Assembly (NCBI GenBank): GCA_051953655.1
Contig: JBQCIO010000200.1
Span: 1-17,829 of the forward strand
DNA from: JBQCHF01 sp051953655
Lineage (GTDB): Bacteria > Actinomycetota > Actinomycetes > Motilibacterales > Motilibacteraceae
DNA length: 17,829 nt
Direction: 5' to 3'
Shown here: one piece after another, positions 1-6,892 of the stretch
Layout of the letters: each line of letters starts with the position of its first letter
Numbering within the stretch: the stretch's first letter is position 1
Notes under the pieces: model-generated
The model's input: the letters and a program-made list of their open reading frames with translations, nothing else
What the model was told of the DNA's origin: nothing
Database searches by the model: none
Translations under genes and position numbers: made by a program

Positions 1-1232
1 CGCCGGCGCCGGCGCAGCTCGTGCGCGGCCGGCTGACCGCCGACGTCGACGCGAGCTGGGAGGGCGCGCCGCCGGCGACCCCCGTCACCCTGTTCGCCGA
101 GCTCACCGACGCCCGGGGGCGCCCGCTCGACGTCCCCCTGGGCCCGGTCGCGCCCGGCCGCCACCGGCTGGACGTCGGGCTGCCGCAGTGCGTCCAGGCC
201 GCCTGCACCTTCGAGGGGCTCCGCGCGGTCCGGCCGTTCCGGCAGGGGCTGGCCACGACCCAGGGCACCCTCTCGGTCGGCCTGGCCGACGCCGGTGGCC
301 CGCTCCGGACCGGGGCGGACTCGTGGCGGGTCCGCCGCAGCTCCTACCAGGTGGCCGCGGGAGCGCCCGACGCCGGGGAGTCGGCCGTGCGCGACGGGCA
401 GGTGGTGCTCACCTTCGTCGAGGGCGGCGAGGACACCGTGACGGTGGAGCGGGCCGACCATCCGGCCGACCTGCCGGTGGCCGCCGGCTCGGGCACCGTG
501 CTGCGCGAGTACGGCGGCGACGCCGCCCGCGCCTTCGGGCGCACGCTCGACGGCAGCGACGCCGTGGTGCACCCGGTGGGGGTGCGCGGAACCCTGCCGC
601 GGGTGGGCCGCGGCGGCCTCCTGACCGACCTGGGCTACGCCGCGGCGCTGGCCGGGTCCGGCGGTCCGCCCGTCGACGACCAGGTCTGGCTCGCGCCCGG
701 AGCTGCGCCGGACCTCGTGCAGCGCCTCACCGACCAAGGCCTGCAGGTGCTGTCCACCGAGTCCCTCGCCGACCGGCGTGCCGCCCTGGAGCGCGACGGC
801 ACCGCGCTGGCGCTGCGGCTCTACCTGGTGGCCGCGCTGCTCGCCGTGCTGCTGGCCGGCGGCGCGGTGCTCACCAGCTCCTACGTCGCCGCCCGCCGCC
901 GGTCCTACGAGCTGGCGGCCCTGCGGATGCTCGGCGCGCCTCGGCGCACCCTGGTGGCCGCCGGCGTGCGCGAGCAGCTGGCGCTGGTCGGCGCCGGGGT
1001 GCTGCTCGGCCTGGTGACCGGCCTCGCGGCGGCGGCCGTCACGCTGCCGGCGCTGCCCGCGGTGGCCGGCAGCTCGGTCCTCGGGCCGCCGCCCACGTTC
1101 GCCACCGCCTGGCTGCCCGTGCTGGGCGTCGTCGCGGTGCTGCTGGCCGTCGTCGGGGTCCTGGCGCACCTGGCCGCGCGGCGCACCGTGCGGCTGGCCG
1201 TCGTCGACCGGCTGCGGGAGGCCCAGGCATGA
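1..1232 (+). CDS. FtsX-like ABC transporter permease, C-terminal part (5' end outside window)
   Basis: Membrane subunit of a MacB/FtsX-type ABC system. The frame is open from base 3 with no stop, so the gene starts upstream and only about 410 C-terminal residues are visible. The first part (up to about residue 260 counted from the GTG at 21) is a soluble, probably extracytoplasmic domain with a Cys pair (C57, C62). Three hydrophobic segments follow at about 265-289, 318-342 and 363-385. Between the first two lies the basic stretch RRRSYELAALRMLGAPRRT, the usual cytoplasmic loop of the FtsX permease fold (YELAxLRxLGaprr). The stop overlaps the ATG of the next ATPase gene (ATGA), which indicates translational coupling. 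No substrate can be named; MacB-like systems use such permeases for mechanotransmission or export rather than import. Confidence 0.85.
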   Translation, partial: PAPAQLVRGRLTADVDASWEGAPPATPVTLFAELTDARGRPLDVPLGPVAPGRHRLDVGLPQCVQAACTFEGLRAVRPFRQGLATTQGTLSVGLADAGGPLRTGADSWRVRRSSYQVAAGAPDAGESAVRDGQVVLTFVEGGEDTVTVERADHPADLPVAAGSGTVLREYGGDAARAFGRTLDGSDAVVHPVGVRGTLPRVGRGGLLTDLGYAAALAGSGGPPVDDQVWLAPGAAPDLVQRLTDQGLQVLSTESLADRRAALERDGTALALRLYLVAALLAVLLAGGAVLTSSYVAARRRSYELAALRMLGAPRRTLVAAGVREQLALVGAGVLLGLVTGLAAAAVTLPALPAVAGSSVLGPPPTFATAWLPVLGVVAVLLAVVGVLAHLAARRTVRLAVVDRLREAQA

Positions 1233-2110
1233 CGGTCATCGCCGCCCAGTCCTCCGACGCTGCGTCGGAGCCGCGCCGTCGCCGCGGCCTGTCCGTGCGC
1301 TGCGAGGAGCTGGTGCACATCTACCGCCTCGGCGACCTCGAGGTCGTCGCCGTGCGCGGGGTGGACCTCGACGTCGACCCGGGCGAGACCGTCGCGCTGC
1401 TCGGACCGTCCGGGTCGGGCAAGTCGACCCTGCTCGCGCTGCTCGGCGGCCTGCTGCCGCCTTCGGCCGGCCGGCTCTGGATCGGCGAGGACGAGATCGG
1501 GCGGATGAGCCAGCGCCAGCTGCTGCGGCTGCGGGCCACCCGCGTCGGCACCCTGCTCCAGGGCTCCGCGCGCAACCTGCTGCCCTACGCCACCCCGCGG
1601 GAGAACGTGCGCTTCGCCCAGCGCTCGCTGGGCCGCCGCGAGCGGGCGGAGGTGCTCGCGCCGGGCGAGCTGCTCGACGTGCTGCGCCTCGGCGCGGTGG
1701 CCGACGCCCCGCTGCCGGGGCTGTCCGGCGGCGAGCAGCAGCGGGTGGCCCTGGCCGTCGCGGTGGCCAACGCGCCCGGGCTGCTGCTGGCCGACGAGCC
1801 CACGTCGCAGCTGGACCGCGACGGCCGCGAGTCCGTCCTCGACCTGCTCGCGCTGGTCAACGAGCGGTTCGGCACCACGGTCGTCGTCGTCACCCACGAC
1901 CCCGACGTCGGCGCGCGGCTGGGGCGAACGGTCACCATGCGCTACGGCCGGGTCGGCCATGAGGGGCACCGCGGGGAGCAGTTCGCGGTGGTCGGCAAGG
2001 ACGGTTCGGTGCACCTGCCCGACGCCGTGCTCGAGGAGTGGCCGCCCGGCACGCTGGTGCGGATCGACCGTGACGGCGAGGACCTGCGGCTGCGACGGAG
2101 GGACGTGTGA
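1229..2110 (+). CDS. ABC transporter ATP-binding protein with AbrB/SpoVT-like C-terminal tail
   Basis: ATPase of the FtsX-type transporter, 293 aa. Walker A GPSGSGKST is at 59-67, the Q-loop at Q111, signature LSGGEQQR at 165-172, Walker B LLLADE at 185-190 and the H-loop VTHD at 221-224, so all catalytic motifs are intact. The ATG at 1229 lies in the ATGA overlap with the permease stop. A normal MacB/LolD ATPase would end near residue 245. This one continues for about 45 residues, including GKDGSVHLPDAVLEEW and then PPGTLVRIDRDGEDLRLRR. That pattern (G-x-V/I-x-L-P, then PG, then alternating hydrophobics) resembles the swapped-hairpin AbrB/SpoVT fold; the fold is inferred by eye. Its stop overlaps the GTG of a second ATPase gene, so one permease is followed by two ATPases, which may form a heterodimer. 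Confidence 0.9.
   Translation: MTVIAAQSSDAASEPRRRRGLSVRCEELVHIYRLGDLEVVAVRGVDLDVDPGETVALLGPSGSGKSTLLALLGGLLPPSAGRLWIGEDEIGRMSQRQLLRLRATRVGTLLQGSARNLLPYATPRENVRFAQRSLGRRERAEVLAPGELLDVLRLGAVADAPLPGLSGGEQQRVALAVAVANAPGLLLADEPTSQLDRDGRESVLDLLALVNERFGTTVVVVTHDPDVGARLGRTVTMRYGRVGHEGHRGEQFAVVGKDGSVHLPDAVLEEWPPGTLVRIDRDGEDLRLRRRDV
1252..1270. repeat. 19-bp perfect palindrome in the ATPase 5' coding region
   Basis: CTCCGACGCTGCGTCGGAG has two perfect 9-bp arms around a single base, within codons 8-14 of the ATPase gene. With a 1-nt centre it fits a protein-binding site or cruciform better than an RNA hairpin, whose loop would have to open to at least 3 nt. It could also be chance in GC-rich sequence. 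Confidence 0.4.
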
Positions 2111-2829
2111 GCGAGACGGTGGTGAGCGGGACAGGGCTGACCGGGGGGACCCGGCAGCCGGTGCCGGTGTCGGCGACCGGGCTGGTCCTGGTGCGCGGCG
2201 GGCGGCGGATCCTCGACGGCGTCGACGTGCTCGCCCGGCCGGGGCGGATCCTCGCGGTCACCGGCCCGTCCGGCTCGGGCAAGTCGACGCTGCTGGGCGT
2301 GCTGGCCGGGCAGGTGCGCCCGGACGAGGGCGAGGTGCGGCTGGGGGACCGCGTGCTGGGGGAGCGGGACCGGCGCGGGGACGGGACCGGTCCCAGCCTG
2401 GGGATCGTGCTGCAGGGCTACGGGCTGCTGCCGGTGCTGACCGCCTCGGAGAACGTGGAGCTGCCGCTGCAGCTGCGCGGGGTGCCGCGGGCGCAGGTGC
2501 GGGCCCGCGCGGCGCGGGCCCTGGTGCGGGCGGGGCTGGGCGAGGTCGTCGAGGGGGCCGCCGACCGGCTGGCCGAGGAGCTCTCCGGCGGCCAGCAGCA
2601 GCGGGTCGCCGTGGCCCGCGGCCTCGTCGTGGACCCCGACGTGCTGCTGGCCGACGAGCCCACCAGCGAGCTCGACGCCGCCACCCGCGACGTCGTCGTG
2701 GCCGCGCTCCGCGAGGAGGCCGGGGCCGGGGCCACGGTCGTGCTGGCCACCCACGACCCCGAGGTGGCCGCGGTCTGCGACGCCGAGATCCACCTGGTCG
2801 ACGGGCGGGTGGCCTCGGTCCGGGGGTGA
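2107..2829 (+). CDS. ABC transporter ATP-binding protein (MacB/LolD-type)
   Basis: Second ATPase of the transporter, 240 aa, a normal length for the LolD/MacB nucleotide-binding family. Walker A GPSGSGKST is at 53-61, the Q-loop at Q103, signature LSGGQQQR at 159-166, Walker B VLLADE at 179-184 and the H-loop ATHD at 214-217. The GTG start at 2107 sits in a GTGA overlap with the preceding ATPase stop, so the three genes form one translationally coupled operon. The protein lacks the C-terminal tail of its neighbour. It diverges from that neighbour outside the motifs, so it is not a recent duplicate. An asymmetric pair of ATPases on one permease, or on two permease halves if another lies upstream, is the simplest reading. 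The substrate is unknown. Confidence 0.9.
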   Translation: MSETVVSGTGLTGGTRQPVPVSATGLVLVRGGRRILDGVDVLARPGRILAVTGPSGSGKSTLLGVLAGQVRPDEGEVRLGDRVLGERDRRGDGTGPSLGIVLQGYGLLPVLTASENVELPLQLRGVPRAQVRARAARALVRAGLGEVVEGAADRLAEELSGGQQQRVAVARGLVVDPDVLLADEPTSELDAATRDVVVAALREEAGAGATVVLATHDPEVAAVCDAEIHLVDGRVASVRG

Positions 2830-2918
2830 GTCCCGGCCCGCGTTCGCTGTTTGTGAGGATGGCCGGGTCAGGCTTGGTCAAGCGTGCTCAGCGGCCCCGC
2901 TCGTGATCGGAGAGTCCA

Positions 2919-3233
2919 GTGCTCGTTGCGTTCTCCGTCGCCCCCAGCGGCGACGGCCGGGAAGACGGCTCCGTGCACGACGCGGTGGCCGCGGCGGTGC
3001 GGGTGGTGCGCGAGTCGGGTCTGCCGAACCGCACCGATGCGATGTTCACCACGATCGAGGGCGAGTGGGACGAGGTCTTCGACGTCGTCAAGCGCGCCAC
3101 CGAGGCCGTCGCCCCCTTCGGCTCGCGGGTCTCGCTGGTGCTGAAGGCCGACATCCGTCCCGGCTACCAGGGCGAGCTCGAGGGCAAGCTGCAGCGGCTG
3201 GAGTCCGCGCTCGAGGACGGCGCGCAGCCCTAG
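2919..3233 (+). CDS. Thiamine-binding protein, MTH1187/YqgV family
   Basis: Small cytoplasmic protein of 104 aa. It matches the MTH1187/YqgV family (Pfam Thiamine_BP) in length and pattern: N-terminal LVAFSVAPSG, then SVHDAVAAAVRVVRESGLP, the central MFTTIEGEWDEVFDVVKRA, and a final strand and helix. Family members have a ferredoxin-like fold, form oligomers and bind thiamine or related pyrimidines; their physiological role is poorly settled. The GTG at 2919 is chosen because GGAGAG lies at 2909-2914, 4 nt upstream, and because the family motif begins immediately after it. The 89-bp gap from the ABC operon holds no strong terminator, only a short imperfect palindrome (GCTTGGTCAAGC, 2872-2883). 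The stop codon overlaps the restored stop of the converging hydrolase gene (CTAG, 3230-3233). Confidence 0.8.
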   Translation: MLVAFSVAPSGDGREDGSVHDAVAAAVRVVRESGLPNRTDAMFTTIEGEWDEVFDVVKRATEAVAPFGSRVSLVLKADIRPGYQGELEGKLQRLESALEDGAQP

Positions 3234-4221
3234 CTCCCTCTACGGGTGACCCGGCCGCGAGCGGTGTCTTTCGCCAGCCGCAGGCCCTGCCGGAGCCGCG
3301 CGGGTCGGCACGGACCGATCCAGATCGCGACGTCGTCGAGGGTGTGCACCCCGGGCCGGTCGCCGACGGCGTGGGCGGCGTCGCGGACGGTCCGCAGCTG
3401 CGCCACGGTCATCGGCAGCGGTGCCTCGTCCGGCTGGTACCGGGTCCCGATCGGTAGTCGCGCCCCGGCGTGCGGGGCATCTCCACGTGGCAGCCGACGA
3501 CGGCGCGCACATGGCGGGTCTCGGCCAGGTGCACCAGGGCATCCAGGCTCGCGCGGAACGCGCGCGGGTCCTGCACGTAGAGCCGGCCCGGGTAGACCGT
3601 GTCGCCGGTGAAGAGGAACCCGGTGGCCGGGTCGTGCACCGCGATCGAGGTGGCGTGGTGGCCGGGGCAGCCGGTCACCTCGAGCAGCCGGCCGCCGAGG
3701 TCGAGGCGAACGACCTGGCGCGGCCAGGCGGTCAACCCGAAGAAGGCGCGCACCGGCTCCAGGTCGTGCCCGACGACGTCGGTGTCCGGCCGACCGGCGA
3801 ACTGCACGTCGCCGGCGACGTGGTCGCCGTGGGCGTGGGTGTGCGCGACCACGAGCCGGTAGCCGGGCCGCGGGTGCCGGGCGAGCCAGTCCACGACCAG
3901 CGCGTCAACGAGCCGGCGCAGCGGCATGCGCTCGGGGTCGGCGACGTCGCCGGTGTCCAGCAGCAGCGCCCGGTCCGCGCCGAAGAGCAGGAAGAGGAAC
4001 GGCGCCTCGTAGGTCAGCGCCTTGCTCTGGCGCAGCACGACCGTCCGCTCGTCGACGTGGTGCACCTGGAGGGGCGGGTCGGTGCGGGGGCGGCCGGGCG
4101 GGGCGCCGTGGATCCAGCGCGGCCCGAGGCCCACGTCGTCGGCCAGTGCGTCGGCGGGATCGTCTCGCGCTGGGTCCACGGTGGCCACGTCCGCCAGTCT
4201 GCGGCCCCCGACCCGGCTCAC
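3230..4221 (-). pseudogene. MBL-fold metallo-hydrolase with a probable single-base frameshift
   Basis: Metallo-beta-lactamase-fold hydrolase, substrate unknown. From the GTG at 4221, which overlaps the stop of the NlpC/P60 gene (GTGA), the frame reads 270 aa and stops at 3409. Metal-site motifs are present: HTHAHGDH at 127-134, PGHH at 186-189, TGDTVYPG at 205-212 and GCHVE at 243-247. After D255-Y256 the frame turns to low-complexity Arg-rich sequence. Restoring one C on the coding strand at 3453-3454 (GG on + becomes GGG) gives DYPIGTRYQPDEAPL and joins the 60-aa frame that ends at 3230, making a 330-aa protein. YPxxTxYQPDE following the last metal ligand is, from memory, typical of this family. 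The catalytic core lies before the lesion, so the truncated form could still fold. A sequencing error and a true mutation cannot be told apart here. Confidence 0.75.
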
Positions 4222-5360
4222 AGGTAGCGACGCGCTCCGGCGTACTCCCGGGCGAGCCACGACGTCGACGTCGGCACGGTCTGCACGCGGGTGCCGGTGC
4301 CCGGCGCGTGGACGACCCTGCCGGCCCCGACGTACATCGCGACGTGGTGGATCACTCCGCTGCGCCGGTAGACGAGCAGGTCGCCGGGAGCGAGCGCGGT
4401 CCGCGACACGGCGCGGCCGGCGAGGGCCTGCGCGTCGGCGTCGCGGGGGATCGTGACCCCGGACAGCCGGTAGGCCAGTGAGGTCAGCCCGGAGCAGTCG
4501 ACGCCGAAGCCGGAGCGCCCGGCCCACAGGTAGGCCAGCCCGGTGAACCGCTGCGCGGTGCGCACCACGCCGGCGCCGGTCTTCGCCACCGGCGCGCGGC
4601 CGGTGGGGGTGAGCACCGCGGCGGCGGGGGACAGCCGGAGCACGCGGCCCAGCGGATCGCGCACCCGCAGCCAGCCGGCGGCGGTGCCCACGAGCGGCAG
4701 GCGGGTCCCGATGCTCACCTCGATCACGCCGGAACGTCGGGCGTCGTCGGTGCGCAGCCAGGTGGTGAGCGCGAGGACCGTCGCGGTCCGGCTGCTGGCC
4801 GCCGGAGGCCGGGCGGTGAGCTGGCGGGTGGGCACCCAGCCGGGGTAACCGCGACGGTCCTTGCCGCCCAGGCCCAGCGTCGGCTGGTCCGGGACGACGA
4901 CCTTGGCCCAGCCGCTGCGCAGGGCGGTGACGACGACGCGGTCACCGAGCAGCACCTGCGTGTCGGCCCGGCCGGACAGCGCCCGGCGCTGCGCGAGGGT
5001 CATGCCGGCGAGCCAGGCACGGATGCGCACCGGGGCGGCCAGCGCGGGGGCGTCCACGGAGCGGGGCGAGCTGTAGGAGCGCCACACCGTCGCCACGGCC
5101 ACCGAGGTCCAGGCGCTGGCACCCACCCGCAGCGCCGGGGCGGTCACCGCGGCGGCACCCGCGCTCGGCCCCGGAGGCTGGGGCGGGGCGGGCGAGGACC
5201 CGCTGCCGGCGCAGGCCGCGAGCAGGAGGGCCAGCACCAGGGTGAGCAGCAGCGGCGGCCGCAGCCGACGACGCGACGGCCATGCGGTCCGGGCGGTCCG
5301 GGCGGTCCGGGCGGGGACGGGTGATGCGGTGCTCACCGGTTCACGCTGCGCGCGCCGCAC
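4218..5360 (-). CDS. NlpC/P60-family cell-wall peptidase, predicted lipoprotein with SH3-like domains
   Basis: Secreted peptidoglycan endopeptidase, probably cleaving gamma-D-Glu-diamino acid or similar stem-peptide bonds. From the GTG at 5360 it has 380 aa. A basic stretch, the hydrophobic segment LLLTLVLALLLAAC (37-50) and lipobox Cys50 predict a lipoprotein. Two SH3b-like regions follow (about 77-185 and 195-255), the layout seen in YkfC-type enzymes. The C-terminal NlpC/P60 domain has the catalytic Cys in GVDCSGLTSLAYRLSG (C289), the His in IHHVAMYVG (H339) and a third polar residue in VVHAPGTG (H351). A second GTG at 5336 (residue 9) is an equally good start. The N-terminal TARTARTA comes from a 9-bp repeat. 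The hydrolase gene downstream overlaps its stop and is likely co-transcribed. It diverges from the thioredoxin gene. Confidence 0.87.
   Translation of the reverse strand: MRRAQREPVSTASPVPARTARTARTAWPSRRRLRPPLLLTLVLALLLAACAGSGSSPAPPQPPGPSAGAAAVTAPALRVGASAWTSVAVATVWRSYSSPRSVDAPALAAPVRIRAWLAGMTLAQRRALSGRADTQVLLGDRVVVTALRSGWAKVVVPDQPTLGLGGKDRRGYPGWVPTRQLTARPPAASSRTATVLALTTWLRTDDARRSGVIEVSIGTRLPLVGTAAGWLRVRDPLGRVLRLSPAAAVLTPTGRAPVAKTGAGVVRTAQRFTGLAYLWAGRSGFGVDCSGLTSLAYRLSGVTIPRDADAQALAGRAVSRTALAPGDLLVYRRSGVIHHVAMYVGAGRVVHAPGTGTRVQTVPTSTSWLAREYAGARRYL
5284..5310. repeat. Three tandem copies of a 9-bp repeat in the NlpC/P60 signal-peptide region
   Basis: The unit GCGGTCCGG occurs three times without change at 5284, 5293 and 5302. 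The unit length is a multiple of three, so copy-number changes would only alter the number of Thr-Ala-Arg triplets ahead of the hydrophobic core of the signal peptide. Confidence 0.75.
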
Positions 5361-5379
5361 CGGTGGCGGCAGGGGCCGA

Positions 5380-5470
5380 GGTCACCGCCGGAGGTCACCG
5401 CGAGAGGTCATTGCGAGAGGTCACTGCCGGACGTCACTGCCGGACGTCACCGCCGGACATCACGGCAGGC
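5380..5470. repeat. Seven-copy 13-bp tandem repeat in the divergent nlpC / thioredoxin spacer
   Basis: The core GTCAC recurs at an exact 13-bp step, with unit starts at 5380, 5393, 5406, 5419, 5432, 5445 and 5458. Representative units are GGTCACCGCCGGA, GGTCACTGCCGGA and CGTCACTGCCGGA; the last unit (CATCACGGCAGGC) is the most degenerate. The array fills most of the 162-bp spacer 5361-5522 between two divergent genes. Thirteen is neither a codon multiple nor close to a helical turn, so it is neither coding nor a phased operator array by design. It may be a minisatellite or a multi-site regulator target. The rest of the spacer shows no clear promoter apart from a GGGAAGGA ribosome-binding site before 5523. 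Confidence 0.85.
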
Positions 5471-5522
5471 CGGTTCGAGGGTGCGTTGGCGGGCGCTGGC
5501 CGGCGCAGGGAAGGATGGGGGC

Positions 5523-6458
5523 ATGAGCCAGCCCACGAGCTTCAGCGGTCACGGCGCGGTCGACCTCGGCGCCCTCGCCGCCCGGCGCGAGGCCGCCGCG
5601 CGCGCCGCCGCGGCCCCCAGCGGCCCGGCCCCGGCCGGAGTCGTCATCGACGTCACCGAGGCGACCTTCGAGGCCGAGGTCGTCAACCGGTCCATGACCG
5701 TGCCGGTCGTCATCGACCTGTGGGCGGACTGGTGCGGGCCGTGCAAGCAGCTCAGCCCGGTGCTCGAGCGGCTCGCCGCGGCCGACGCCGGCCGGTGGGT
5801 GCTCGCCAAGGTCGACGTCGACGCCAACCAGCGGATCGCCGCCGCGTTCCAGGTGCAGTCGATCCCCGCGGTGTTCGCCGTGATCAAGGGCCAGCCGGTG
5901 CCGCTGTTCCAGGGCGCGCTGCCCGAGGGCCAGGTCCGCCAGTACCTCGACGAGCTGCTGCGGGTCGCCGAGGCCAACGGCGTCACCGGCCGGGTCGACG
6001 TCGAGGCCCCGGGGGAGGCGCCCGAGCCCGCGGCCGAGCCGGCCCACGACCCGCGCTTCGACGAGGCCTACGACGCGATCGAGCGCGGCGACTGGGACGC
6101 GGCCGCCACGGCCTACCGCTCGCTGCTGGACCAGGCCCCCGGCGACGCCGACGCCAAGGCGGGCCTGGCCCAGGTCGAGCTGATGCGCCGCACCGACGGC
6201 CTCGTCCCGGCCGCCGCCCTGTCCGCCGCCGACGCCGCGCCCGCCGACGTCGACGCCGCGCTGACCGCCGCCGACGTCGAGCTGCTCGAGGGCCGGGTGG
6301 AGGACGCCTTCGCCCGCCTCATCGCCTGCGTCCGCGCCGTCTTCGGCGACGAGCGCGACCGGGTCCGCGCCCGCCTGGTGGAGCTGTTCGAGGTCGTCGG
6401 CAGCGACGACCCGCGGGTGGCCAAGGCGCGCACCGCGCTGGCGAACGCGCTGTTCTAG
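5523..6458 (+). CDS. Thioredoxin-domain protein with TPR-like tail (CnoX/YbbN type)
   Basis: Cytoplasmic thioredoxin-like protein of 311 aa. An Ala/Arg-rich N-terminus (1-40) precedes a thioredoxin fold at about 42-150, with the active site WADWCGPCK (C71, C74) and the cis-Pro loop SIPAVFAV (P115). An acidic linker (160-178) leads to a helical TPR-like region (180-311) containing EAYDAIERGDWDAAATAYRS and DVELLEGRVEDAFARLI. This layout is that of YbbN/CnoX, which protects proteins from oxidation and hands them to chaperones; a retained CXXC suggests redox activity. ATG 5523 is chosen for the GGGAAGGA ribosome-binding site about 9 nt upstream and because the extra upstream residues look unconserved. 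Its position beside the glg cluster matches Rv1324 beside glgB-glgE-glgP in M. tuberculosis. A strong hairpin begins 14 nt after the stop. Confidence 0.87.
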   Translation: MSQPTSFSGHGAVDLGALAARREAAARAAAAPSGPAPAGVVIDVTEATFEAEVVNRSMTVPVVIDLWADWCGPCKQLSPVLERLAAADAGRWVLAKVDVDANQRIAAAFQVQSIPAVFAVIKGQPVPLFQGALPEGQVRQYLDELLRVAEANGVTGRVDVEAPGEAPEPAAEPAHDPRFDEAYDAIERGDWDAAATAYRSLLDQAPGDADAKAGLAQVELMRRTDGLVPAAALSAADAAPADVDAALTAADVELLEGRVEDAFARLIACVRAVFGDERDRVRARLVELFEVVGSDDPRVAKARTALANALF

Positions 6459-6471
6459 CCGGGCTGTTCTG

Positions 6472-6521
6472 CGTGAGGGGACCCCTGACCTGCTTCTTGG
6501 CGGGTCAGGGGTCCCCTCACG
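6472..6521. terminator. Strong hairpin after the thioredoxin gene (left end of the inverted repeat)
   Basis: CGTGAGGGGACCCCTGACC (6472-6490) pairs perfectly with 6503-6521 around a 12-nt loop, making a 19-bp stem. There is no T-run on either side, as is common for actinobacterial terminators. It lies 13 bases beyond the thioredoxin stop and faces the convergent glgB operon. Confidence 0.7.
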
Positions 6522-6646
6522 TATCGGCGCCGCTCTCGGAGGGGGCACGCTGCGCCTGGCGCGCACGTCTCGCTGTGCCAGGTCAACAGCGCTGGTGACG
6601 GCGGCGGCTCGCGGCCGGCTTGCCCGCGCGGCCGGGTGCGGATCGC

Positions 6647-6725
6647 ATGGGTGTCACACCCATACGCATCTATGCCTACGGGTGTGACACCCATTCGCGC
6701 CGATCGGCATGGGTGTGCCACCCAT
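6647..6725. repeat. Three 17-bp palindromes at exact 31-bp spacing
   Basis: Units are ATGGGTGTCACACCCAT (6647-6663, perfect 8-bp arms around one base), ACGGGTGTGACACCCAT (6678-6694) and ATGGGTGTGCCACCCAT (6709-6725). Centres are at 6655, 6686 and 6717, which is 31 bp or about three helical turns apart. The two 14-bp spacers carry their own small palindromes, GCATCTATGC and GCCGATCGGC. The consensus GGGTGTNACACCC looks like a dimeric regulator site in phase on one face of DNA, but no promoter is evident next to it. Confidence 0.8.
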
Positions 6726-6842
6726 GCCGAAGGCGACCGCCGGCGGGCCGCCGGAAGCGCCTCCTCGCCCGCCTCGCCCCGTCACCAGCGCCGTTGACCG
6801 TGCAGAGAGCGAACCGCAGCGGCAAGACCAGGCTGCGCCGTA

Positions 6843-6892
6843 CGTGAGGGGACCCCCGACCCGCCACGTAGCGGGTCAGGGGTCCCCTCACG
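6843..6892. terminator. Strong hairpin after glgB (right end of the inverted repeat)
   Basis: The arms 6843-6864 and 6871-6892 pair over 22 positions with a single mismatch around the 6-nt loop CACGTA. The outer 19 bp are nearly the same sequence as the hairpin at 6472-6521. It lies 12 bases beyond the glgB stop (minus strand) and probably ends the glgE-treS-mak-glgB transcript. No T-run is present. Confidence 0.7.

Noticed and set aside
2872..2883. GCTTGGTCAAGC as an operator for the thiamine-binding gene
   Set aside because: It is short, imperfect at the centre and has no recognisable promoter around it, so it is within chance for this sequence.
5282..6598. Long plus-strand open frame covering the tandem repeats and the thioredoxin gene
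   Set aside because: It is out of frame with the thioredoxin motifs, and its protein is Arg/Gly/Pro-rich low complexity.
6640..6730. CRISPR-like array (17-bp repeats, 14-bp spacers)
   Set aside because: Repeats and spacers are too short, there are only three units, the spacers are themselves palindromic and no cas genes are present.
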